Source: an uncultured Ardenticatenia bacterium
Lineage (GTDB): Bacteria > Chloroflexota > Anaerolineae > 4572-78 > NAK82
Direction: 5' to 3'
Assembly (NCBI GenBank): GCA_937127125.1
Contig: CAKZLO010000039.1
Span: forward strand, 1-64,000
DNA: 64,000 nt
In this document: piece by piece, positions 26,771 to 36,184 of the stretch
Layout of the letters: each line of letters starts with the position of its first letter
Numbering within the stretch: position 1 is the first letter of the stretch
Position numbers and translations under genes: made by a program
Notes under the pieces: model-generated
The model's database searches: none
Told to the model about the DNA's origin: nothing
What the model saw: only the letters and a program-made list of their open reading frames with translations

Positions 26771-28338
26771 TAATGCCCACTTTCTGTGTTTGCCAGCACG
26801 TCTGTGCGCTCAACCTCTCCATCTCCCACAGCAGCATCAGCAACAGGTACTTCCTTTGCTATTGGGGGTGGATACTCTTCCTCGAAACCCGCCGGTGGAG
26901 GAGGTGTGCCAAATTCAATACCACTGCGGCGCCAGGCATATGCGATTTCGCGCAGAATGCGCAAAGGCACCCAAAAGGCGCCGAAGCTCCAGATGAAGAT
27001 AGCAGCTATTCCGATGACTTGAGCCAGCAACTGACCGGGCCAATCCGGCACAAAGCCAGCTGCCACCCAGACACCCGATACGCCCTGACCTGATATCCCC
27101 ATGTAAGTGTCCGGCGCCACACGGTTCCAACCGATCCCGTAGCGTCCATCTGCCAGCAAACCAGGCCACAGCAAGCCCAATATGGCAGGCAGGCCGAAGA
27201 CGGCAAGTGCTGGCGCTGCATGCCCCATCTGCCAACGATGCTCAAACAGAAACATCAGCCACGGGAGCAACAGTCCGCTCACCAGACCGACAACGAGGGC
27301 ACACCACGCCGGCAGAAATGGCGCTCCTGCCGCTGCTGTGACCAGGCCAGCAACCAGAGCGCGGCTCACCATCAGCGCATTCAGCTGGCCAGAGACGAAC
27401 CAAGTGTACAAGCCAGCTGTGAACACAGCGCCAAAGGCGGCCAACACCAAGTTTGCTGCAATTACAGATGGAACAGTATTCACAGCAGGGGGAAAATGAG
27501 CCAGCGCCGCAGTAGCCATCCAGCCTATGGCCATGAGCAAAGCGCCACTCCAGCCAAGCAGAGGCAGGTGCGCGTGCGGCATCGGCACATCAAGTCTGTG
27601 CTCAGATGTGACATTGCCGTGTCGCCTGCGGAAAGCCAAAGTCACCGCCAATGCTGCAGCTGCTCCGTTTAGCGCCACCTGCCCGCTTCCGTTGGCATCC
27701 ACCAAGCCGTGCCCGTATGCCATGGTCAGGCCGAGATTTGCCAGCCAGCCGCCACCCCAAATCCAATTGCCCAACAGTGGATACACAACGCTACCCATCA
27801 GCAACCCGATTGGCAATGCCAACCAGCGGCGCGAGGGCTCCCAGGTCGCAAAATAGGCGATCAATGTTGCCACACCAAGCAAAGGGAGTTGCGTCAGCAG
27901 AAGCGTCAGCGCACCCGGTGTCGCAGCAGAGCCTGTCATCAGAAAGCCTCGCAGGCCTATCACCCCCCAGCCACTGCCCCATGTGACGTCTAACGGCGAG
28001 TATTCCCAATAGAGATCAGCCAATTCAGGCACATTGTGCACTATGGCAATACCACCGAATTGAAAAGCAAAACCGACTGCGAAGTAGGCCAAGCTGGCTA
28101 TTCCCCAGCTAATCACTCCGCCGGCGACAGCTTCTACCGCATGAGCTTCGGTGAGAGCCGCGGCACTGAGCAAAATGAGCCCAGCTGGCAGCAAGAAGCT
28201 GATAAGTAACAGTGGCGATAGGTTGTCAGGCGAAAGTGCTTCGGGTGTCGAGGCCGTCGCAACACTATGGGAAAGCAGCAGAAGCACACCGCTTCCTATT
28301 GTCCAAAGCAAGGGACGACGCATTGATGCCATTTCCAT
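26770..28338 (-). CDS. Divergent ammonium-transporter (Amt) family membrane protein without twin histidines
   Basis: The 522-residue protein (from the ATG at 28338, AGGAG 11 bases upstream) has an N-terminal signal-like helix and about 11 membrane segments in the Amt/Rh arrangement. Recognisable Amt landmarks are [26 protein letters not shown] and [18 protein letters not shown]. By my alignment the pore histidine of AmtB (His168, VVHIN) is Ala222 here (QVALNG), and the second (His318, FGVHG) is Pro384 (FGLPAI), so the conserved twin-His pore is lost. The Asp of the D-X-A-G motif is kept (Asp214). A transported substrate other than ammonium, or a sensor role, is possible. The gene overlaps the following radical SAM gene. 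Confidence 0.75.
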   Translation of the reverse strand: MEMASMRRPLLWTIGSGVLLLLSHSVATASTPEALSPDNLSPLLLISFLLPAGLILLSAAALTEAHAVEAVAGGVISWGIASLAYFAVGFAFQFGGIAIVHNVPELADLYWEYSPLDVTWGSGWGVIGLRGFLMTGSAATPGALTLLLTQLPLLGVATLIAYFATWEPSRRWLALPIGLLMGSVVYPLLGNWIWGGGWLANLGLTMAYGHGLVDANGSGQVALNGAAAALAVTLAFRRRHGNVTSEHRLDVPMPHAHLPLLGWSGALLMAIGWMATAALAHFPPAVNTVPSVIAANLVLAAFGAVFTAGLYTWFVSGQLNALMVSRALVAGLVTAAAGAPFLPAWCALVVGLVSGLLLPWLMFLFEHRWQMGHAAPALAVFGLPAILGLLWPGLLADGRYGIGWNRVAPDTYMGISGQGVSGVWVAAGFVPDWPGQLLAQVIGIAAIFIWSFGAFWVPLRILREIAYAWRRSGIEFGTPPPPAGFEEEYPPPIAKEVPVADAAVGDGEVERTDVLANTESGH

Positions 28339-28578
28339 AATGAACTCAGCTCCTACCAAGCGTGCGCATTCTAGTCCGCGCAAGAGACCTGCGCAAGTGT
28401 TCTGTGAATGCTTTTGACAAACTTGAGTGCTGATATTAAAATGTTTTCGTTGATTCATCACACGCACCGCACCGACGCGTTGCCCCGCGCGACGTCCCTG
28501 CGCTCGAGATCTCGTAGCCGCAAAGATTCTCAGCTCAGAAATTATTGATAATCCTTGATATGATCAGGAGTCAGAAAA

Positions 28579-29736
28579 ATGAGAATAGGAGTACTGACCG
28601 GCGGTGGTGATGTCCCCGGACTCAACCCAACTATCAAAGCACTTGTATACCGCGCCCAGGAGGAAGGATATGAAGTCATCGGCTTTCGGCGCGGATGGTG
28701 GGGACCGCTACACTATAACCTCGAAGACAACACCTATAACTGGAAGTGCGCTGTCCGTCTCGACAGGAACGCTGTGCGTACGGTAGACCGGACGGGTGGT
28801 ACCTTCTTGCACACGTCGCGCACTCGCCCTTCACATGTGGCCAGCAAGGACTTGCCCGAGTTCCTGCGTCAGGCAGACTGGAACCCCAACGATGGGAAGA
28901 TTCACGATTGCACCGCTCACGTACTCAAAGTGTTGGAGCATCTAGGTATTGATGTGCTGGTGCCCATTGGCGGAGATGACACGCTGAGCTATGGATTGCG
29001 CCTGCACGAGGAGGGAGTGCCCATTGTTGCCATCCCCAAGACAATGGACAATGATGTTTTCGGCACCGACTATTGCATCGGGTTCTCCACCGCCGTGACG
29101 CGCAGTGTCAATTTCATCCACAACCTTCGCACGTCAGCGGGTTCGCACGAACGCATTGGAGTCATCGAGCTCTTCGGGCGCAACTCAGGCGAGACCTCAC
29201 TGATTGCCGCCTATCTAAGCGGTGTAGACCGTGCCATCATATCCGAGGTGCCGTTTGACCCTGAGAAGCTAGCCAGACTGGTTATGGAGGATAAGCGCAA
29301 TAATCCGAGCAATTACGCCATGATCACGATCTCCGAAGGCGCGCAGATGATTGGCGATAAGGTGATCGAGTACGGTGAGCCAGACGCCTACGGGCATCGT
29401 AAGCTGGGAGGCATCGGCATTGTCACTGGTGATGTGCTCAAGAAGCTGACAGGTGAACACATCCTTTACCAGCAGGTCGCTTATTTGATGCGCTCCGGAG
29501 CGCCCGACTCGGTTGACCTGATGGTAGGATTCAACTACGCCAATATGGCAATGGACCTGATCGTCGAGCGCCAGTTCGGCCGCATGGTGGCCATCCAAAA
29601 GGGAGTTTACACCAACGTGCCAATTGAGACGATCGCACAGGGAGTCAAGCGCGTTGACGTAGACGAATTGTACGATGTGGATCAGTACCGTCCCAAGGTG
29701 CGTCACGTAAACGGCAAGCCGATGTTCCTGTACTAG
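28579..29736 (+). CDS. pfp: 6-phosphofructokinase, likely pyrophosphate-dependent
   Basis: The 385-residue enzyme phosphorylates fructose 6-phosphate. The phosphoryl-donor loop is GGDDT (residues 131-135) rather than the ATP-type GGDGS, and the following loop is PKTMDND (153-159) rather than PGTIDND. The Asp in GGDDT and Lys in PKT are the known marks of PPi-dependent phosphofructokinases, which work reversibly in glycolysis and gluconeogenesis. The start [13 protein letters not shown] is the family's first strand. It is a single-gene unit followed by a strong terminator. A PPi-type enzyme fits with pyruvate phosphate dikinase, also in this window. Confidence 0.9.
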   Translation: MRIGVLTGGGDVPGLNPTIKALVYRAQEEGYEVIGFRRGWWGPLHYNLEDNTYNWKCAVRLDRNAVRTVDRTGGTFLHTSRTRPSHVASKDLPEFLRQADWNPNDGKIHDCTAHVLKVLEHLGIDVLVPIGGDDTLSYGLRLHEEGVPIVAIPKTMDNDVFGTDYCIGFSTAVTRSVNFIHNLRTSAGSHERIGVIELFGRNSGETSLIAAYLSGVDRAIISEVPFDPEKLARLVMEDKRNNPSNYAMITISEGAQMIGDKVIEYGEPDAYGHRKLGGIGIVTGDVLKKLTGEHILYQQVAYLMRSGAPDSVDLMVGFNYANMAMDLIVERQFGRMVAIQKGVYTNVPIETIAQGVKRVDVDELYDVDQYRPKVRHVNGKPMFLY

Positions 29737-29773
29737 TACACCATCAGTCTTTGCGCGTTGGCATTGTTCATTC

Positions 29774-29817
29774 AGTGCCTTGCACTACACTTCAGGGGAG
29801 GTGCAAGGCACTTTTTT
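29774..29817 (+). terminator. Rho-independent terminator after phosphofructokinase
   Basis: AGTGCCTTGCAC (29774-29785) and GTGCAAGGCACT (29801-29812) form a perfect 12-bp stem followed by TTTTTT. It lies 38 bases past the stop codon. Confidence 0.9.
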
Positions 29818-30118
29818 ATCCTATGCTCTTGCGCTCGATTATCATTTACCGAGACAGGTCACCAGCGGAGTAGCACACAACACGGCGCACTGGATGGAGG
29901 ATTTGCTCAAGGTACTCCGAGAGCAAGTCAAACTCTGTAATAAGTAGATGCCGAGATCGAAATGCAGTAGCGCAGCCGGGAGCACCTGCTAAGTTCTACG
30001 CAATAGCTACACGGATGCCGCCTTGGGCTTTAGGCGAGGCGGCATCCGTATGTTCCCAGATGTGGGTAAGGGAGCTTGTGTGCACTGCGTTGTAGCAATG
30101 CAACAGATGCTCAGCAGG
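29818..30118. other. Intergenic region between convergent genes
   Basis: No gene is seen. It holds the perfect hairpin at 30011-30049, described separately, and otherwise featureless sequence. Confidence 0.5.
30011..30049 (-). terminator. Perfect 12-bp hairpin, likely terminator of the glycosidase genes
   Basis: ACGGATGCCGCC (30011-30022) and GGCGGCATCCGT (30038-30049) pair perfectly around a 15-base loop. It lies 70 bases past the stop of the minus-strand gene at 30119. No T run follows on either strand, so it could also protect the transcript end or be bidirectional. Confidence 0.5.
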
Positions 30119-31579
30119 TTATTTGGGTATGCTGAGCAAGGCCTGGTAGGCAGGGGTCGGCCCCTGCTGGGTCAGGATGCTGAAGGCAGCTTGCTCAGAG
30201 CCGGGCTTGGTGACCCCATAGTTCAGATTCCAGAGGAACATCGGACCGACCCAGCCCCAAGCTTGGGCTTGCTGAAATGCGCTGATGATCCACTGAGCTT
30301 GCTCTTCATAGGTGTTGTCGGCAGCATATTCGTAATTGGGGGGCGGCGGATTAGCCACTGCCCAGCCAAACTCAGTCGGCCATAGCAGCTTGTTGGCATC
30401 CCCGTTAGCTACCATCACGTTACGGTACCCCTCCATAGTGCCACGAAAGCACCAGCTGTGGTGGCGATTTTCGAAGGGGCCGCGGAAGCGAGCTGTCGGG
30501 TCGCTCACTGTCTGCCAGTCACCATCCGCAGGGCAGTTGTAACCACTGGGGTGGACACCGATGGCATCCGAGACGTCCTTGAGACCAGCAGCATACATCT
30601 GTTCCAAGTAGCGGATGTCGTCGATCGCAGCGCCCGGTACATCTCCTGCCGGTGTGGGCGCGCCGCTGACCACAATAACAGAAGGGTCAACGTGCTTGAT
30701 GGTGCGATAGGCAGCGGAGAGCAGGGCTACGTAATCCGCCGCGGGCATGGGGGCACCGCCCCCCTCACGTGCCAGGTTCTGTTCGTTCCACACCTCGATT
30801 GCCTGGACGCCAGTGCGATAACGTTGTGTCATCTCACCGATGAAGCGTGCAAAGGTGGTGGGATCTGCCGGTGGGCCCTCTTGGCTGAAGTCCGTGTTCG
30901 CCGGCCGTGCCCAATCAGGTGCCTTCACCACGCTGAGCAAGATGTAAAAACCGGCCTGATGATATGTGAGCATAATCTGGTCCCACGCACCCCAGTTGTA
31001 TTGTCCTTGGCTGGGTTCGATATCCTCCCAAGAAAGTTGGAATTTCACCCACTTAATACCCAACCGTTTGACATGTTTCACAACCTCTTGGGACGCGCCA
31101 TCAGGATCTACCTGGATACCATATGCAAAACGGTTAGGCGCCCCCGCAGAAGGTGCCTGCGGCTGCTTGGATTTGGGTTTCGTGGGTTTCGGGGTAGCTG
31201 TCGGTTCCTCGGCAGGTTCTGCCTCGGCCGGTTGAATAAACGATTGCGTTGGAGTAGGTTGGACTGGTGTGACTGTTGGCGCCACTGCTTGCACGGGTGC
31301 TGTGGGAGATGGCGGCAGCGGCGTAGGGGTCGGAGCGACAACCGCTGCTACGGCGGGTTGCTCTTTCACGAAACGCACCACCTGTCCTCCTGGCGTAGGC
31401 GGGTCTACATGCGATGTAGGGATCGGGGGCTCCCATAGAAAAGCAAACACCACAAACGCGGCAGCACATACGACAGACACCACTGCCCCGCCCACCAGGA
31501 TCACAGGCAACAACCAGCGTGTGCTGCTAGAACTGACTGGCTGGGGTGTTACCGGTCGGAAGCTTGAGTCACGTTGCAT
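30119..31579 (-). CDS. Membrane-anchored GH-A clan glycosidase-like protein
   Basis: The 486-residue protein has one membrane helix (residues 22-49, LLPVILVGGAVVSVVCAAAFVVFAFL), a Pro/Thr linker (about 50-150, with TPTPLPPSPTAP and TPKPTKPKSKQ) and an extracellular TIM-barrel domain. The clan A catalytic pair is visible: Glu266 in VWNEQN (acid/base) and Glu403 in WPTEFGW (nucleophile). It most resembles cellulase-like/GH39-like domains. The substrate is unknown. It follows the larger paralog at 31594-34542 by 14 bases in the same direction, so the pair is an operon formed by duplication of the C-terminal domain. Confidence 0.82.
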   Translation of the reverse strand: MQRDSSFRPVTPQPVSSSSTRWLLPVILVGGAVVSVVCAAAFVVFAFLWEPPIPTSHVDPPTPGGQVVRFVKEQPAVAAVVAPTPTPLPPSPTAPVQAVAPTVTPVQPTPTQSFIQPAEAEPAEEPTATPKPTKPKSKQPQAPSAGAPNRFAYGIQVDPDGASQEVVKHVKRLGIKWVKFQLSWEDIEPSQGQYNWGAWDQIMLTYHQAGFYILLSVVKAPDWARPANTDFSQEGPPADPTTFARFIGEMTQRYRTGVQAIEVWNEQNLAREGGGAPMPAADYVALLSAAYRTIKHVDPSVIVVSGAPTPAGDVPGAAIDDIRYLEQMYAAGLKDVSDAIGVHPSGYNCPADGDWQTVSDPTARFRGPFENRHHSWCFRGTMEGYRNVMVANGDANKLLWPTEFGWAVANPPPPNYEYAADNTYEEQAQWIISAFQQAQAWGWVGPMFLWNLNYGVTKPGSEQAAFSILTQQGPTPAYQALLSIPK

Positions 31580-31593
31580 ACAATTGTGTCCTC

Positions 31594-34542
31594 TTACTTT
31601 GGCATGTTGGCGAGTGCTGCGTAGGCTGGTACCGGCCCGGCCGGCGTCAGCAAACTGAAAGCAGCGAGCTCAGTGCCCGCAGCGGTTACTCCGTAGTCCA
31701 GGTTCCAGAGGAACATTGTGCCAACCCATCCCCACGATTTGGCCATCTGATAAGCTTGCACGATCCACTGCGCCTGTTCCTCCAGAGTATTGTCGCGTGC
31801 GTACTCGTAGCCCGGATGCGGATTGCCCGAAACTGCCCAGCCGAACTCAGTCGGCCAGATTGTCTTGGCACCGTCTCCATTTGCTAACATGACGTTGCGA
31901 TAGCCCTCCATAGTTCCCCGGAAACACCAGCTGTGGTGGCGATTGTCAAAAGGCCCTCGGAAGCTGGTCGCGGAGGGATCCTGAACCGTCTGCCAGTCGG
32001 CGTCGGCAGGACAGTTATAACCACTGGGATGGGCTCCAATGGCGTCGGATACCTCCTTCAATCCGGCTGCATACATAGCGCTCAGATAGTTGATGTCGTC
32101 GATTGCCTTGCCGGCAACGTCACCTGCCGGCGTGGGGGCACCGCTAACGACAATCATGCCAGGATTGACTGCCTTGATTGCTTGGTAGGCGGCACGCAGC
32201 ATCGCCACATACTGATCAGGGGGCATAGGGGCTCCACCACCTTCATACCACAAGTTCTGCTCATTCCACACCTCGATGGCCTGTACTTTGCCATTGTAGC
32301 GACTGGCCACCTGGGAGAGGAAGTTGGCAAAGGTGTTCGGGTCAGCAGGCGGGCCCTCAACACTCATATCCGAGTTGGGCGGGCGAGCCCAGCGGGGTGC
32401 CTTGGGGATGCTCAGCAGCACTTTGATCCCGGCCCCGGCATATGCCCCGATGACATCATCCCACATACCCCATTGATAATTGCCCGGCTCAGGTTCTACC
32501 TCTTTCCACGGCATCTGCAGCTTCACCCAGCGGAATCCCAGCGCCTGGATATGGGCAATGTTCGCCGCCTTGTTGCCACGCGGGTCAGCCTGGATGCCAT
32601 AGTCAAACGGCAGATTGCCTTGCGCAGGGGGTGGCGCACCCTGAGGAGCCGGCGCAGGTTGCTCTGAAGTCTGCGCCTGGGGCTTAGGCCTGGGCCTTGG
32701 GGTCGGGGTCGGCGTGGGGACCGGCGTCGGGGTAGGCACCGGCGTCGGGGTAGCTACCAGCACTTGAACGCTGCCACCAGCTGCAGTGCTGCTGCCGCCG
32801 TCCGTCGAGATAGCCGCCGCAATCGAGTATTCCCCTCCCTGTTGCGGCGCTGTCCAGGCATAACGCGGTGCAGTGATCTCCGATTTCTCCTGTGCAATTA
32901 CACCGCCAGCGTCATCACGCACCGTCCACACCACAGCAAACTGATTTTCAACCGGTGGGATTACTAGGTTGATAAACTTGCGCATCACTTCCCAGATTTG
33001 AGCGTCGTTATCCTCACCCAACAGGTTTTGCACCGCCACGCCACGCAAGTTGTAGTCAGCAACGTACTGTAGCTTACGCGCGATGCTGGCCGCATTCTCG
33101 ATCCATACGGTGCGCTGCTCTCCATTGGCGTCCACATAGGCAAACCAGTAGATGCCGCTAACCGGATCGAACTGGATACCGGTAGACTGTTGCAACGTCG
33201 TCAAACTAAAGGTCACCTGTTGACCAGGATTGACCACTGTGCTGCCGCCTTCGATATCCACCCGGCTGAATGGCGCCATTGCTTCAATATAGGGGAGCTG
33301 ACGCCGAGCACCATCCGGTGCCTGTTCAATGCTACGCGTGGAAACCAGCAGCTGAATCTTGTAGCGGTTCACCTGTCCGACAGCCCACGAGAGCAGTGCG
33401 TCCATTTGGCCGCCTGGCTCGTAAGCGCGCATGTCCGTGGGCACGGGAATCTTCACAATGTCGGCAGCCATCCCGATGGCAACCCAGTCATAGATTCCGG
33501 TGTCCCACGTGTCCGCCGATATCTGCACGGGCATTTCTAGACGCACCGACAGCTGCTTCTGATTTTGGTGCAATGCGTCAGCCAGCTCTCTGATGAAGAG
33601 AGAGAAGTCCTCCCTCAGCTCAGGGCTAAAGCCGCGATAATCAATGTCCACACCCGGGTAAGCATTGCGCATAACCAGCTCGACAATGCGCTGAATATGT
33701 TGCTCACGCGCGATGGGATCGATCAACAAGTTGTCGATCAAATCGCTGCGCACCACTCCGCCTTCTTCCCAATTGCGCAGGGTGGGCATGACGATGTATG
33801 TGGCACTCTGATCCGGACGTAGCAATGCCCCAAGGTCGCCACGAATCTCGCCATTAGCATCCAGATAAAGGCCTTGAGAGTTGATCTCAACAATGGTATC
33901 ACGTGCCTGCTCCGGGACAGCAGAGGCGGGGGCCAGATCCGCAGAAACAGATGGCTGCAAGGGCTTGGTCTGCATGACCACCGCCGAGTCGGGCAAAAAG
34001 GTGAGATTCGACTCAATTACAGCATCCCCAGGCAAGATGAGGTGCGGGAGCCAGACCCATGTATCCCCGTTCCACGAGTACAGATCGATAGTGCGCAGAG
34101 GATTGACATCGCCCGGTAAAGGCAGCGATAACACCACGCGATTAGGGGGTGTGTCACCCTTGAACTGGATGCGGTAGAAGGGGCTTTTCATCACCAGCCA
34201 TGGAGGGATGTTCTCCGCACCAGCCAGCAGCTCACTCCCAGCCGATCCTTCCAGGAAATCACTGCGTGGCACAATGGAGAACTTGACCCTGGTTCTGCCT
34301 TGTACCCCTTCCGGAGGGATGGTGAGTTGAGCGCCATCCTCCAGAGTGATAACTTTGCCCTCTTGGGCAGATACCCGTTCGTAATCCCATGCCAGGAGGC
34401 GTTCGCCCAGTGAGACTGGGGGGAGCAACAAACCTGCTATCAGTAGCACCACGATCAGCCCATAAATAATCAGGCCTGCCAAAGTGGTCTCAATTGCTCT
34501 CTCCAATGGACGCAGCCGACTTCTGCTCACGTGATTTGCCAT
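31594..34542 (-). CDS. Membrane-anchored two-domain protein: GH18-like domain plus GH-A glycosidase domain
   Basis: The 982-residue protein has one membrane helix (residues 20-40), a beta-rich region (60-200) and a GH18-like barrel (about 215-515). The GH18 catalytic motif DGXDXDXE is here GVDIDYR (297-303), with Arg303 where the catalytic Glu should be, so this domain should bind but not cleave glycan. An Ig-like domain (about 520-620), a Pro/Thr linker (VPTPTPTPRPRPK) and a GH-A clan domain (about 665-980) follow, with Glu761 in VWNEQN and Glu899 in WPTEFGW. The last domain is closely related to that of the next gene. The protein is likely on the cell surface and binds or trims a polysaccharide. 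Confidence 0.82.
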   Translation of the reverse strand: MANHVSRSRLRPLERAIETTLAGLIIYGLIVVLLIAGLLLPPVSLGERLLAWDYERVSAQEGKVITLEDGAQLTIPPEGVQGRTRVKFSIVPRSDFLEGSAGSELLAGAENIPPWLVMKSPFYRIQFKGDTPPNRVVLSLPLPGDVNPLRTIDLYSWNGDTWVWLPHLILPGDAVIESNLTFLPDSAVVMQTKPLQPSVSADLAPASAVPEQARDTIVEINSQGLYLDANGEIRGDLGALLRPDQSATYIVMPTLRNWEEGGVVRSDLIDNLLIDPIAREQHIQRIVELVMRNAYPGVDIDYRGFSPELREDFSLFIRELADALHQNQKQLSVRLEMPVQISADTWDTGIYDWVAIGMAADIVKIPVPTDMRAYEPGGQMDALLSWAVGQVNRYKIQLLVSTRSIEQAPDGARRQLPYIEAMAPFSRVDIEGGSTVVNPGQQVTFSLTTLQQSTGIQFDPVSGIYWFAYVDANGEQRTVWIENAASIARKLQYVADYNLRGVAVQNLLGEDNDAQIWEVMRKFINLVIPPVENQFAVVWTVRDDAGGVIAQEKSEITAPRYAWTAPQQGGEYSIAAAISTDGGSSTAAGGSVQVLVATPTPVPTPTPVPTPTPTPRPRPKPQAQTSEQPAPAPQGAPPPAQGNLPFDYGIQADPRGNKAANIAHIQALGFRWVKLQMPWKEVEPEPGNYQWGMWDDVIGAYAGAGIKVLLSIPKAPRWARPPNSDMSVEGPPADPNTFANFLSQVASRYNGKVQAIEVWNEQNLWYEGGGAPMPPDQYVAMLRAAYQAIKAVNPGMIVVSGAPTPAGDVAGKAIDDINYLSAMYAAGLKEVSDAIGAHPSGYNCPADADWQTVQDPSATSFRGPFDNRHHSWCFRGTMEGYRNVMLANGDGAKTIWPTEFGWAVSGNPHPGYEYARDNTLEEQAQWIVQAYQMAKSWGWVGTMFLWNLDYGVTAAGTELAAFSLLTPAGPVPAYAALANMPK

Positions 34543-35003
34543 CGCTATGAGCTATCTCCTTCCACCAAATATCACTGATACCCGAAAAAGGAAAGGCGGT
34601 AGACCCCTGCTGGGCAATTACACCTTGTCGGATAGCCAAGCACACGCAGACATCGCGCGTTATGCTTTGTATTGGATGAGCCAGGACTTATTTCCTGTTC
34701 ATTGCTGCTATCCGACCTTCCCCGTCTACCGCTTAACTCGCACGCAGAATATGATTTCACTCAATTCATTGTAGCATGGGCAAATTCCATCCGCAAACAC
34801 AGCGCTTCCGTTCGTTTCATTTGCCATTTTTCACGTTCTGTGCTAAACGTTATATGAACTGTCGGAAAGCGGATGCAGGACGGTGAGACGAAGTGGACGA
34901 CGAGAGTGCGTCGCGTAGTAGTAATACTCGACGCGTTGTGTGTTGTCAGTCAGGCAGAAGAATAGCATAACTCCCCGGTAGGCAGTCACCGGCCTTGCGT
35001 CGA

Positions 35004-35034
35004 GCGCCTCCGGGGAAAGCGACGTCCGGAGGCG
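35004..35034. other. Perfect 10-bp GC-rich hairpin in the intergenic region
   Basis: GCGCCTCCGG (35004-35013) and CCGGAGGCGC (35025-35034) form a perfect stem with an 11-base loop, followed by GTTGCGTTTTCTT on the plus strand. It may end a small transcript read from about 34850, whose existence is not shown. Confidence 0.4.
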
Positions 35035-35181
35035 CATCGCTGTTGCGTTTTCTTACACCGATCCACTAGCTGTGTCGGTGTACCCCTTCGCTGCCCCAGT
35101 CGTTTATCCGGCGCCTCCTAACTGTCTGACAAGGCAAGCGATTGCCTGTAGAGCATCGTCAGTTCCGTGCGTCTGCGTGCA

Positions 35182-35200
35182 CCTGCCTGAACCAGGCAGG
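35182..35200 (+). other. Hairpin in the corA leader
   Basis: CCTGCCTG and CAGGCAGG pair perfectly around AAC, 51 bases before the corA start codon. Its closeness to the ribosome site suggests a role in leader folding, but no T run or antiterminator partner was identified. Confidence 0.35.
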
Positions 35201-35251
35201 CGATTATGCCAGTGCGAACACACTTCGCTCCTATGTGCTGGGAGGTGCACC

Positions 35252-36184
35252 ATGAAAATGATCTACAAAAGCACAGAAGGTGGCCTGGTCACCGTAGACG
35301 AAATTGTGGAGGGCTGCTGGATCAACTTGGTAAACCCTGCTCCAGAGGAGATCACGGAATTGCAGAGTCGGTTGAACATTCCTGCCGACTTTCTCACCTA
35401 TCCTCTGGATGCGGACGAAAGGCCACGCACGGAGAAAGAAGATAACGCCATCCTGATCATTCTGCGAGTGCCTTATTACCAGGGTGAATCGGCTGACATC
35501 CCTTATACAACTGTGCCGTTGGGCATTATCCTGACGGAACAACATATCATTACCATTTGCCGTGCCCAGAATGGGGTCATCAGCGACTTGCTGAGCCGTC
35601 GGATTAAGGGACTCTCGACGGGCAAGCGTTATCGATTGGTACTGCAGATATTTTTGGGCGTTGCGATGCGCTATCTCAGCTATCTGCGCGAGATCAACCG
35701 TACGGTCGAAGCCCTGGAGGACAGGTTACAGCTGTCAATGCGCAACCGGGAGCTGCAGGAGCTACTGAAGTACCAGAAGAGCTTGACCTATTTTACCACA
35801 GCGCTCAAGTCCAATGAGCTTATGATGGAACGCCTGCACCGCAGCCAGCTGTTCAGGATCTACCCGGATGACGAAGACCTGTTGGAAGATGTATTGACTG
35901 AGAACCAACAAGCTATCGAAATGACCAATATCGCTGCCAGCATTCTCAGCCAGATGATGGACGCTTTTGCTTCTATCATCTCGAACAACCTGAACGTAGT
36001 GATGAAATTCCTCACCTCGTTCACCATTATTCTTACTTTCCCGATTATGATGGCAAGCTTTTATGGTATGAACGTGGCACTCCCACTTCAAGAGATGTCC
36101 TCTGCATTTTGGATCATTATGGCAATATCCTTAGGTCTTTCTCTGTCAGTGGCTGTGGTCTTCTGGCGGCGCGACTGGTTCTAG
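35252..36184 (+). CDS. corA: CorA-family divalent-cation transporter
   Basis: The 310-residue protein has a long cytoplasmic N-terminal domain, a helix-rich stalk (about residues 150-245) and two C-terminal membrane helices. The first helix ends in the selectivity motif YGMN (in ASFYGMNVALPLQ), typical of CorA magnesium/cobalt channels. I start at the ATG at 35252, preceded by GGAGGTG four bases upstream; a longer frame upstream to 35072 is Cys/Pro-rich and lacks family similarity. No partner gene is adjacent. Confidence 0.93.
   Translation: MKMIYKSTEGGLVTVDEIVEGCWINLVNPAPEEITELQSRLNIPADFLTYPLDADERPRTEKEDNAILIILRVPYYQGESADIPYTTVPLGIILTEQHIITICRAQNGVISDLLSRRIKGLSTGKRYRLVLQIFLGVAMRYLSYLREINRTVEALEDRLQLSMRNRELQELLKYQKSLTYFTTALKSNELMMERLHRSQLFRIYPDDEDLLEDVLTENQQAIEMTNIAASILSQMMDAFASIISNNLNVVMKFLTSFTIILTFPIMMASFYGMNVALPLQEMSSAFWIIMAISLGLSLSVAVVFWRRDWF

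Larger units (their letters stand above)
34543..35251. other. Long divergent intergenic region before corA
   Basis: No protein gene is convincing in this 709-base region. It contains the promoters of the two divergent units, a 10-bp hairpin at 35004-35034 and a corA leader hairpin at 35182-35200. No known riboswitch (M-box) or structured RNA was matched. Confidence 0.45.

Noticed and set aside
35000-35040. RNase P RNA fragment suggested by a GGGGAAAGCGACGTCCGG stretch
   Set aside because: Only a short coincidence with the conserved GAGGAAAGTCC block; the other universal blocks are missing nearby.
35060-35251. Magnesium riboswitch (M-box) before corA
   Set aside because: Only a simple hairpin was seen; the conserved M-box blocks could not be matched.
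35072-35251. Longer N-terminus for CorA
   Set aside because: The extra 60 residues are rich in Cys and Pro without family counterpart; the ATG at 35252 has a strong ribosome site.
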